A stretch of 64,000 nt of DNA from an uncultured Chloroflexota bacterium (GTDB lineage: Bacteria > Chloroflexota > Anaerolineae > Aggregatilineales > Phototrophicaceae): positions 66,921 through 130,920 of the forward strand of contig CALJKV010000102.1 of NCBI GenBank assembly GCA_937974245.1. The letters are read 5' to 3'. Each line of letters opens with the position of its first letter. The first letter of the stretch is position 1. Shown one piece after another: positions 18,190-25,203 of this stretch. A program made the position numbers and the translations under genes. The notes beneath the pieces were generated by a model that saw only the letters and a program-made list of their open reading frames with translations, searched no databases and was not told the DNA's origin.

Positions 18190-18253
18190 CCTGTGGAAAA
18201 CGAGATGAATCGGGTAAAGCTTAAGAACGTGATGGGTAAAACTCACCGAATAC

Positions 18254-18895
18254 CTAAAAAACCAGTGATTCTTCAGGATCACGCAGCGCCATGTGGAAGG
18301 CATCACGCATCCGGGGTGTCGCGTATATTGTTTCACCTTTCAGCGCATGTTTAATCATGGTCGTCGCGTCAGCCAGATCGCAGGCCGCACCAAAAGCCAA
18401 TCCAAAGCGATGCCAGGAAGGCACGAAATTCCAGCGACCACGCCCAGTCATGACGAGGATTCCGTGTGCCCCCACTTCCGCACCCGCACCAATATCCGTC
18501 CAGGCGTCGCCCACAATCACACTCTGGCACAGATCAACACCGAACTCCTGTGCGGCCTGCTTTAACATCCCAGCATTCGGTTTGCGACAAGCACAGTTCT
18601 CATGATTATCATGCGGACAGAAAAACACCTTTTCAACATGGCCGCCCGCCCGTTCAATTTCGGCCAGCATGTGTTTATGAATATCTTCCAGCACATCAAC
18701 CGTCATCAACCCCCGGTTGACTCCTGCCTGATTCGTTACCACAAAAATGGGCAACCCGGTGGTCGTCAGTTCATGAATACTTTCCAGAGCGCCTGAAATA
18801 AACTCAAACTCGTTCCAACTCTTCACATGGTCGGCTCGATTTAAGTTAATCACACCATCTCGATCCAGAAAAATTGCTCCCATAGTCCCTATCAT
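18254..18895 (-). CDS. gmhB: HAD-family D-glycero-manno-heptose 1,7-bisphosphate 7-phosphatase
   Basis: 213 residues. The HAD-IIIA signature FLDRDGVIN gives the nucleophile Asp11 and acid/base Asp13. FVVTNQAGVNRG carries motif II, and CPHDNHENCACRKPN is the Cys/His zinc site characteristic of GmhB and histidinol phosphatases. GmhB removes the C7 phosphate of heptose bisphosphate in ADP- or GDP-heptose synthesis. GGAGG nine bases before the ATG at 18895, overlapping the end of gmhA, decides the start and shows the two are one operon. The kinase and nucleotidyltransferase steps are not encoded here. The C-terminal 30 residues extend beyond the usual end. Confidence 0.9.
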   Translation of the reverse strand: MIGTMGAIFLDRDGVINLNRADHVKSWNEFEFISGALESIHELTTTGLPIFVVTNQAGVNRGLMTVDVLEDIHKHMLAEIERAGGHVEKVFFCPHDNHENCACRKPNAGMLKQAAQEFGVDLCQSVIVGDAWTDIGAGAEVGAHGILVMTGRGRWNFVPSWHRFGLAFGAACDLADATTMIKHALKGETIYATPRMRDAFHMALRDPEESLVF

Positions 18896-18899
18896 ATAA

Positions 18900-19487
18900 T
18901 CACGCCTCCGGTATTACAGCTTTCGCGACTGCTTCTGTATTCAAAGCCAGCAGTCGTTCACAAATTGCATGTTCTAACATCAGGTGGATATCTTCAACCA
19001 TTGCCATCACATTGCAGGAAACATGCACCGGCACGTCAACCATGCGTTTGAGTTCACCACCGTCATAGCCACAAAAACCGATTGTAGTTGCGCCGGCGTC
19101 ATTCGCTACCTTTATCGCATTCAGGACATTCGTGCTGTTACCGCTTCCGCTGATACCGATCAAAACATCACCCCGACGAACCAGGGGGATAAGCTGCTCA
19201 GAAAACACGGCATCGTAGCCAATATCGTTGCTCAATGCAGTCATCAAGGCATTGTTATCGGTCAATGCAACGACCCGAAAACGCGGTTGCCCAGCCACAA
19301 TCGGGCGTTTCGCCAGGTCACAGCCAAAGTGCGTTGCCGTGGCAGCACTGCCACCATTCCCACAGATAAATATGGTATTGCCAGCGCGGTTAGCCGCCAT
19401 CAATACATTGACAACCTGATCTACAGCATCAAAAGGGACATCATTGAGAACGGATTGGACGGTGCTGAAATAATGACGAATATCCAC
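18900..19487 (-). CDS. gmhA: SIS-domain sedoheptulose 7-phosphate isomerase
   Basis: 195 residues, full length for GmhA. The SIS fold is shown by FICGNGGSAATATHFGCDL (phosphosugar loop), GISGSGNSTNVLNAIKVA (second Ser-rich loop) and the C-terminal helix VEDIHLMLEHAICE, whose Glu and His match GmhA catalytic residues. It would convert sedoheptulose 7-phosphate to heptose 7-phosphate. The start is a GTG at 19487 without a strong ribosome-binding site. With gmhB and an acyltransferase downstream, it suggests heptose made for surface glycans or protein glycosylation rather than lipopolysaccharide, if this is a Chloroflexota genome. Confidence 0.92.
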   Translation of the reverse strand: MDIRHYFSTVQSVLNDVPFDAVDQVVNVLMAANRAGNTIFICGNGGSAATATHFGCDLAKRPIVAGQPRFRVVALTDNNALMTALSNDIGYDAVFSEQLIPLVRRGDVLIGISGSGNSTNVLNAIKVANDAGATTIGFCGYDGGELKRMVDVPVHVSCNVMAMVEDIHLMLEHAICERLLALNTEAVAKAVIPEA

Positions 19488-19778
19488 GCTGCTTTTACCC
19501 CGTTTAAACTATCAGACCACTTGTACCATACTGAATTGACCTTGCGCATACCCAAAAACGGCACCTTTAAACAGTGTATTGCATACCTTGCACTTTAGTT
19601 GTTACAACCTTGTAAAATTCACTAAAAATTTGGCAATGATAGTCTGAAAGAACAGAGTGCGTCAGGCGCGGGGATTAAGTCGGGGCACGTTCCTGTCAGG
19701 TTCGCCACGAGTAGCAGAGAAGCTGTGAACAGGGCATAATTCAGGTACAGTGCAATCAAGTTGAGACAAGTTCATCTA
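19488..19778. promoter_or_regulatory. Divergent intergenic region gmhA / ABC ATPase
   Basis: No gene is seen here. It holds a perfect inverted repeat TTACAA-CC-TTGTAA (19602-19615) overlapping a second palindrome GTTGT-T-ACAAC (19598-19608). These are candidate operator sites. Promoter boxes for either gene are not clear. Confidence 0.4.
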
Positions 19779-20861
19779 ATGACAACGATTACATTGAACC
19801 ATGTTTCCAAGCGATTCCCCAGGGCAACCGGGAGTGACCTGGCGGACATTGTGGCGGTAGATGACATCACGCTAAAAATTCAGTCCGGGCAGGTATTGGC
19901 TTTATTAGGGCCGTCGGGCTGCGGCAAATCTACCCTGCTTCGGATGATCGCCGGTATTATCGCCCCGGACGAAGGGCAAGTCCTGTACGATAATCGCCCG
20001 CTGGACGAAGTCCCGCTGATGGAACGGGGTATCGGCATGGTCTTTCAAGAGGGTGCCTTGATTCCGCATTGGGAAGCCGGGCGCAGTGTGGGATTCTTTC
20101 TGGAATTACGACACCGTGAAGATGAAGTCCCGGAACGCATCCAGCGCATTTCCAGCATTACCGGAATCGGGCTGGACAGGCTGTTAGGACGTTTCCCGCG
20201 TCAACTTTCAGGTGGAGAGAAACAGCGAGTCGCTATCGCCCGCGCCCTATCCCGTGATTTAGCAGTGCTGCTGTTTGACGAGCCGTTCGCCAATCTGGAC
20301 GCTAAGTACCGGGCAGAAGCGCGGGTGGAGCTGCGGCGGCTGCTGAACGCCTACCCAGTGACAACGGTATATGTCACGCATGACCAGAATGAAGCCGTCG
20401 CCCTATCAGACCGGATTGGCGTGATGCGAGAGGGCAAGATTGAGCAAATCGGGTCGTATCTGCAACTGCGCGATAACCCGGTGAATCTCTTTGTAGCGAC
20501 GTTTATCGGTGTGCCAACAATTAACCTGTTCCCTGGTAAAATTGAGGATCAAACATGGGTCGGCGAGAACTTTGGCGGTTACCCTATTCGTGGCGACCTG
20601 GACAACGGGGTCAAAGTCACCGCCGGAATTCGCCCAGAGCATATCCACCTGACGGCAAACGGGACGTATGGCGTCGTGGACACGGCTGTGCCATATTATG
20701 CGGAACGTTACCAATTAATCGAAGTCCACCTGGCAGGGGAGTCATGGATACTGACGACAGCACTTGATGACCCAATCGAAATCGGCTCTACGATACAGTG
20801 TGAACTCAACCCTGCAGGATTGATGTTCTTTGACACCCGCAGCGGGGCGCGAATCGGCTAA
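19779..20861 (+). CDS. Sugar-type ABC transporter ATP-binding protein (CUT1/MalK-like), orphan
   Basis: 360 residues. The Walker A motif is GPSGCGKST, the Q-loop region is GMVFQEGALIPHW, the signature is LSGGEKQRVAIARAL, Walker B is VLLFDEPFANLD and the H-loop is VYVTHDQNEA. The C-terminal third (from about residue 240: FIGVPTINLFPG, GIRPEHI) is the TOBE/MalK-type regulatory domain. In this family one such ATPase can energise several sugar importers. No permease or binding protein accompanies it, so the partner must be elsewhere. The ATG at 19779 begins the MalK-like N-terminus; a TTG six codons earlier is less likely. Its stop overlaps the convergent comEA stop. Confidence 0.9.
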   Translation: MTTITLNHVSKRFPRATGSDLADIVAVDDITLKIQSGQVLALLGPSGCGKSTLLRMIAGIIAPDEGQVLYDNRPLDEVPLMERGIGMVFQEGALIPHWEAGRSVGFFLELRHREDEVPERIQRISSITGIGLDRLLGRFPRQLSGGEKQRVAIARALSRDLAVLLFDEPFANLDAKYRAEARVELRRLLNAYPVTTVYVTHDQNEAVALSDRIGVMREGKIEQIGSYLQLRDNPVNLFVATFIGVPTINLFPGKIEDQTWVGENFGGYPIRGDLDNGVKVTAGIRPEHIHLTANGTYGVVDTAVPYYAERYQLIEVHLAGESWILTTALDDPIEIGSTIQCELNPAGLMFFDTRSGARIG

Positions 20862-21451
20862 TCGAATGCCACCAGGCCGTCGAGCTGTTCCAGCATCGCC
20901 GGGCCGATACCGGTCACTGCATCCAACGCCAACAAGTCAGGGAACGGGCCGTTAGCCTCCCGGAAGGAGATGATACGTTCCGCCATCGCCGGGCCGACTC
21001 CTGGCAGAGTCATCAATTCGTCGGCAGTCGCCGTGTTGATATGAACGACCACACCACCGCTGGGTGTAGGAATTATGGTCGTTACGCCGATTTCCGGCAC
21101 ATGCACCTGGTCGCCGTCATGCAAAATACCCGCCAGGTTCACCTGTTCCAGGTCAGCATCCCCAGTCAGTCCGCCGGCTTCTTCAATCGCCTGTTCAACC
21201 CGACTGCCAGCCGCCAGCGTAACCAGTGTATTCGGCTGGTTGACCGCTCCGGTAACATAAACCGTAATCGGTTTAGGCGTAGCCGTTGGTTCGGGTGTGA
21301 CAGTCGGTTCCGGGGGATAAATGGTGATCTGGACAGGTTGTGGACGGGCTGCCAGGAGCAGCACCGCCCCTCCAAGAATCGCAACGATGACGACTGCAAA
21401 TATGAGGAATGTGTTGCGCGGTGAGGGTTCAGATAAGCGGCTATCGGTCAT
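20858..21451 (-). CDS. comEA: ComEA-like DNA-binding protein (SLBB + helix-hairpin-helix)
   Basis: 197 residues. An N-terminal membrane helix (LIFAVVIVAILGGAVLLLA) and a Thr/Pro/Glu linker lead to an SLBB domain (ITVYVTGAVNQPNTLVTLAAG) and a C-terminal tandem HhH (VHINTATADELMTLPGVG, LDAVTGIGPAMLEQLDG). This order is that of ComEA, the membrane DNA receptor of natural transformation. ComEC is not in the window, so competence is not established. The start is the ATG at 21451; upstream open frame to 21661 overlaps the MFS gene and has no domain. It ends 4 bases inside the convergent ABC ATPase gene. Confidence 0.88.
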   Translation of the reverse strand: MTDSRLSEPSPRNTFLIFAVVIVAILGGAVLLLAARPQPVQITIYPPEPTVTPEPTATPKPITVYVTGAVNQPNTLVTLAAGSRVEQAIEEAGGLTGDADLEQVNLAGILHDGDQVHVPEIGVTTIIPTPSGGVVVHINTATADELMTLPGVGPAMAERIISFREANGPFPDLLALDAVTGIGPAMLEQLDGLVAFD

Positions 21452-21527
21452 CAGTATTCGCTCAATATGGCATAATTTGATGATTCTATTGTAGCCGCTT
21501 ACCTGTCTGGTCGCAACAAAAAATGTG

Positions 21528-22910
21528 TTAATGGACGGCTGAAACCACACCTTCCAGCACGACTGAATCTCTGGGGTTAGGGACAAGCTGGCGCTGGGCA
21601 ACGAATAACAAGATGACCATCGCCACACCCCCCAGCAAGAAAGGCAACGTCGGGCCACCAAACTGGAAGATCACCCCTGAAATCGCTGGGGCAAGGGTGT
21701 TGGCTGCACTCAAAAACGCCGCGCTAATGCCGAGAATTGCCCCAACTTCAACTGGTTCAACCCTCCGGGTAATCAGACTGTTGATACTCGGCTGGAGAAC
21801 GCTCCCCCCCACTGAGATCGGCACTAGGGACACCATCAACCAGCCCAAACCTAACCAGCCGCGATTTTCACCATCAGGCAGGTTGAATGTATTCAAGTCT
21901 AATGAGGCCGTACCTTCTCTGGAACTCAGTTCGGAAATCAGTTCACTGCGGTCATACCAGTCTACAGCCTGAGCTGGAGTGAAAGCCATCAGCAGCAACC
22001 CCACCCCTAGCAGCGCCATACCCAGGAAAATGAGCTTACGCTCACCAAGCCGGCGGCTCCACTTACCGACGAACACACCCTGTACGAGGACAGCGATAAT
22101 ACCAACAAACAGGAAGATAAAGGCATTATTGGCGGCGCTCATGCCCAAGCGGTTGAGTAAAAATAATGAAATTACCCGCTCGAAACCGCCGAATATCAAC
22201 TGCTGTGCAAAAATCAGGATTAACAACACACCAACTGCCGGGTGCTGCGCGGCCCGAATCATCCGGCTCAAGCGCGGCGTCTTTTTGTCAGGGATCGTCT
22301 GTGTGCCGCGTGCTTCGGGCGGCAGAGTCTCCTTGAAGATGAATGCGGTCAGGGTCAGTGCCAACAGAGAGAACCCGGCGGCGATGAGCGAAGGCACGCG
22401 ATAATCATTGCCGCTCACGTTCAAGGCGATGCCGGAAATAACCGGGCCGAGAATAAAACCCAGGCCGAAAGCCGCCCCAATCAACCCCAGCGCCTGGGTA
22501 CGGGTGCGGGGTGTTGTGCTGTCTGCAATTGCTGCCTGTGCCGTAGAAATATTCCCGCCCGTAAACCCGTCTATCAACCGGGCCAGGAAGAGCAGCCACA
22601 ACGAATTGGCGAATGCCAGCAAGATGAATCCAGCAAATGTCCCAATCTGGCTGACAATCAGGATCGGTTTACGGCCATACTTTTGTGACAGATCACCCAG
22701 GATAGGAGCGCCAATGAACTGCATGAGTGGATAGGCCATTTGCAGCAGGCCAATCAACACCGCATCTGCGCCGAAAGACGCGGCATAGTAGGTGATAAAG
22801 GGGATTGTGATGGTCAGTCCCATCAGATCCACGAAAACAATGGCGAAGATGGGCAGGATTCTTTTAAAGTCCAGGCGGTCTTCGGCTGGAATAGATGATG
22901 ATTGTGACAT
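21528..22910 (-). CDS. MFS transporter, DHA1/TetA-like
   Basis: 460 residues with about 12 membrane helices. Motif A appears after TM2 as GDLSQKYGRKPIL, and the first helix carries the D-x-x-G-L/I-x-I-x-I/P pattern (VDLMGLTITIPF) of tetracycline-type drug exporters. An unusually long polar loop (about residues 320-355, SELISELSSREGTASLDL) sits between TM8 and TM9. The substrate is unknown. It is third in a same-strand series that begins with a PadR regulator, a family that often controls efflux pumps; the link here is inferred. Confidence 0.88.
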   Translation of the reverse strand: MSQSSSIPAEDRLDFKRILPIFAIVFVDLMGLTITIPFITYYAASFGADAVLIGLLQMAYPLMQFIGAPILGDLSQKYGRKPILIVSQIGTFAGFILLAFANSLWLLFLARLIDGFTGGNISTAQAAIADSTTPRTRTQALGLIGAAFGLGFILGPVISGIALNVSGNDYRVPSLIAAGFSLLALTLTAFIFKETLPPEARGTQTIPDKKTPRLSRMIRAAQHPAVGVLLILIFAQQLIFGGFERVISLFLLNRLGMSAANNAFIFLFVGIIAVLVQGVFVGKWSRRLGERKLIFLGMALLGVGLLLMAFTPAQAVDWYDRSELISELSSREGTASLDLNTFNLPDGENRGWLGLGWLMVSLVPISVGGSVLQPSINSLITRRVEPVEVGAILGISAAFLSAANTLAPAISGVIFQFGGPTLPFLLGGVAMVILLFVAQRQLVPNPRDSVVLEGVVSAVH

Positions 22911-23023
22911 GATACATTCGTCTCACAACAACTAGATAAACAATGCGGTTTCAAGCGGGACGGTGATGCAAAACTGGCTGACAGCATCACCACCCCAGGT
23001 ATAACCTATACGGACTGCTTAAT

Positions 23024-23605
23024 TTACGCGGGCAGCACGCGCCACCCCTGCGGCAGCAGCGCCACCCCGGCGAAAACCAACACCAATACGATGACTACAA
23101 TCGCCAGACTCGCGCGATAGCGGGTGCTATCCGAGGCATTCTTCCAGCGATTGTGCATATGTGCCAGAGCGACGGCTACCGTCATGATCCCCGCGTGTTC
23201 CCAGAAGTGGCGGAAACCAAAGCCGGTTACACTGCCCAATGATACCAGCAAAACCAACCCGACCACCCATTGCAGCGTTACGCCCATGCTAAACGCCAGC
23301 ATCAGCCGCTGTGCCAACGCATCAAAGGCATTCCCCTGCACCACCCCGGCAATCAGCTTGATGATTGCGACAACAGTGATAACGACGACAATCCAGCGGA
23401 CAATCGAATGGGTATAGCGAACAATTGCGATGAAGCCGGTATCCGACTGCGTTTCGCCGGTTTCCGCCTCAGCGACAGCCGCCGGTTCTTCGGTAGCAAC
23501 AGGTTCTTCGGTACTATCCTGGGCGATCACGGCAACTAGCGGAACAACCAGCAGAAAGATCAATGCTGCCAGCAGCAGCCCGTAACGAACGATGTGCTTA
23601 TCCAT
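23024..23605 (-). CDS. Membrane protein with conserved-looking histidines, function unknown
   Basis: 193 residues. A signal-like first helix is followed by a Glu/Thr/Ala-rich linker (TEEPVATEEPAAVAEAE) and four membrane helices. Histidines sit at helix ends: RYTHSIVRW, FGFRHFWEHAG and ALAHMHNRW. This arrangement resembles four-helix b-type heme proteins, but I cannot assign a family. A strong AGGAGG lies 14 bases before the ATG, longer than ideal, and an in-frame stop prevents any earlier start. It is 39 bases downstream of the PadR gene and probably in its operon. Confidence 0.75.
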   Translation of the reverse strand: MDKHIVRYGLLLAALIFLLVVPLVAVIAQDSTEEPVATEEPAAVAEAETGETQSDTGFIAIVRYTHSIVRWIVVVITVVAIIKLIAGVVQGNAFDALAQRLMLAFSMGVTLQWVVGLVLLVSLGSVTGFGFRHFWEHAGIMTVAVALAHMHNRWKNASDSTRYRASLAIVVIVLVLVFAGVALLPQGWRVLPA

Positions 23606-23644
23606 AGTATGTTTTGATGCCTCCTAAGTAATGAGCATGAATAG

Positions 23645-24148
23645 TCAGCGAGACAATCGCTGTAACACCTCATTCAACCACCCCAATTCCGCCGTCAGGT
23701 GGCGAACCTGATGTTCGACAACCAGTTGCAGCGTCCCACGATGCGCCGGTGTCTGGTGAGCCAGGGTGAGTTCGTGCGCCACCGCGTCGCGGCGGTTCTG
23801 CAATAGGGACTGAGCCTCTTCCGGGTCAAGCACGTCCAAAAAAGCCAATCCAATATCTCCGGCGAAACGCGCCTGGTGATAGACGGCCAGATTTTCGCGC
23901 AGGAGTTGTTGGAAAACGACTTCGCCCTCCGCTGTAAGCTGGTACACCCGCCGCGGGGGACGACTGCCCTCCTGTTCTTCCGTCTCGGTGATCCAACCTT
24001 TCGCCGCCATTTTGTCGAGCAAGTAGTAGGCGGTGGGCTTTTTCAAGTCGGTACAGGAAGCCAGATCACGGTTGATAAATTCATGCAGCTCGTAGCCGTG
24101 CATTTTGTGGTGCCGCAATAGACCGAGCAGCAGCAGTTCGCGCTCCAT
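23645..24148 (-). CDS. PadR-family transcriptional regulator
   Basis: 167 residues. The winged helix occupies residues 1-85 (LGLLRHHKMHGYELHEFI, KKPTAYYLLDKMAAKGWI, RRVYQLTAEGEVVFQQLL), which is the PadR signature. The C-terminal part is a helical dimerisation domain of the short Vir-type. PadR proteins usually repress detoxification or efflux genes and their own promoter. GGGAG seven bases before the ATG supports the start. The gene is led by a near-consensus promoter and a palindrome just after it, and is followed by a membrane protein and an MFS exporter on the same strand, its likely targets. Confidence 0.92.
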   Translation of the reverse strand: MERELLLLGLLRHHKMHGYELHEFINRDLASCTDLKKPTAYYLLDKMAAKGWITETEEQEGSRPPRRVYQLTAEGEVVFQQLLRENLAVYHQARFAGDIGLAFLDVLDPEEAQSLLQNRRDAVAHELTLAHQTPAHRGTLQLVVEHQVRHLTAELGWLNEVLQRLSR

Positions 24149-24165
24149 GATTTATCTCCCGTAAA

Positions 24166-24181
24166 TAGTCAGTTTTGACTA
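24166..24181. promoter_or_regulatory. Palindromic operator candidate of the PadR gene
   Basis: A perfect inverted repeat TAGTCA-GTTT-TGACTA, 18 bases upstream of the PadR start codon and a few bases downstream of the predicted transcription start. Its position fits autorepression. The PadR consensus is variable, so the assignment rests on location and symmetry. Confidence 0.6.
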
Positions 24182-24191
24182 ATCAGTATTG

Positions 24192-24219
24192 ATTGTAGTT
24201 CGATGGAAACAGCTGTCAA
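24192..24219 (-). promoter_or_regulatory. Sigma-70 promoter of the PadR operon
   Basis: On the minus strand, a perfect TTGACA (24219-24214), a 16-bp spacer and TACAAT (24197-24192). It directs the PadR, membrane protein and MFS genes. Confidence 0.75.
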
Positions 24220-24249
24220 TAGCCTCTCAGGAAATGCTCAGAATGTAGA

Positions 24250-24280
24250 ACTACCCCAGAGGGGTGTCCTCTGGGGTAGT
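24250..24280 (-). terminator. Perfect hairpin downstream of the DUF2202 gene
   Basis: A 13-bp perfect stem ACTACCCCAGAGG/CCTCTGGGGTAGT with a 5-base loop lies between the end of the ferritin-like gene and the PadR promoter. It has no T tract, so it may be a weak or factor-assisted terminator, or an RNA-stabilising hairpin. Confidence 0.55.
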
Positions 24281-24361
24281 CCATAAGGGGGAGATTGGGA
24301 GAGTGTTTTTCGCGGAAGGGTTCTGGTCTAACGTGATACAGCTCTCCCTGGGTTCATTCCA

Positions 24362-25054
24362 TCAGCCGGCGCAGGTTTCAAATGCCGGAAGGTGGTTAAA
24401 TTCGGAGGCGTCCCGCAGCACCGTGACGACCTGAAGCAGATCGGGATAGTCCTGGAAAGTTTCCATCGCGGCATCATACAGGCCGAAGTTGGCGATTTCT
24501 GCCGCCGCTGCGGTGGCGCAGGCTTCCGACAGGCTGGTGAACTGCGGTACGACATCTGGCGTCGGGGCGGCGGGCACGGTCAGCCCGTAGCGTTCGAACA
24601 TCGCCTCCCAACTAGAGATATGGCTGGCTTCGGAGGCCTGGATATTGGTGAAGGGCGCAACCGGGCCGAACTGGTCAATGACAGCCTGGTAGACAGCGAA
24701 GGCGTTATACTCATCCAGAATGCCGGCGTTCATGGCAGAGATGACTTCATCGGTAAGCGGAATCCCGGACGAGGGGAGAAGCTGCACGCCAGCGCCCAAC
24801 CCCAGATTCATACCAGACTGCCCCTGCCCATTGCTGCCTCGACTCTGTGCCTGCCCGTTACCAGACAGATTCAGCTGCAAGTCGGTCTGAGCCTGCTGGT
24901 TGATGCCGCTTTGTGCCTGACCCTGGCCGCTACGTCCACGCCCATTAGCGCCACGACTGCCATTGCCGTTGCCTTGCGCGTAAATCAGGCTGGCGGAAAG
25001 CGCCAGGATGATGAGCGTGACAACAATTGCTGTGATCCGTGTTTTACGAGACAT
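24362..25054 (-). CDS. Secreted DUF2202 ferritin-like protein
   Basis: 230 residues. A signal peptide (ending LIYAQ) is followed by about 60 residues of low-complexity Gly/Asn/Gln/Ser/Arg (repeats of GNGQAQ and RGxNGQGQSG). Residues 95-230 form a four-helix ferritin-like domain with paired metal-ligand-type motifs: DEYNAFAVYQ, EASHISSW, EIANFGLYD and ASEFNHLPAFE. DUF2202 proteins are predicted di-iron proteins of unknown function. AGGAG eight bases before the ATG at 25054 decides against the GTG two codons upstream. It stands alone, with hairpins on both sides. Confidence 0.88.
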   Translation of the reverse strand: MSRKTRITAIVVTLIILALSASLIYAQGNGNGSRGANGRGRSGQGQAQSGINQQAQTDLQLNLSGNGQAQSRGSNGQGQSGMNLGLGAGVQLLPSSGIPLTDEVISAMNAGILDEYNAFAVYQAVIDQFGPVAPFTNIQASEASHISSWEAMFERYGLTVPAAPTPDVVPQFTSLSEACATAAAAEIANFGLYDAAMETFQDYPDLLQVVTVLRDASEFNHLPAFETCAG

Positions 25055-25171
25055 CTTCACTTCTCCTATGGTTCATTCCCGATACTGTTTCGGAATTGAC
25101 CCCATTCTCGCAGGGCATTGTGAACAGCTTTTAAGCGAATTGTGGAGAACTTGTGAAGATTTTCAGGAATC

Positions 25172-25195
25172 AAAAAAGGGCCTTTACGCCCTTTT
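25172..25195 (-). terminator. Intrinsic terminator of the PEP carboxylase / WD40 operon
   Basis: On the minus strand, an 8-bp stem AAAAGGGC/GCCCTTTT with a 6-base loop continues into six T, about ten bases after the WD40 stop. Confidence 0.88.
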
Positions 25196-25203
25196 GTTGG
25201 TGT

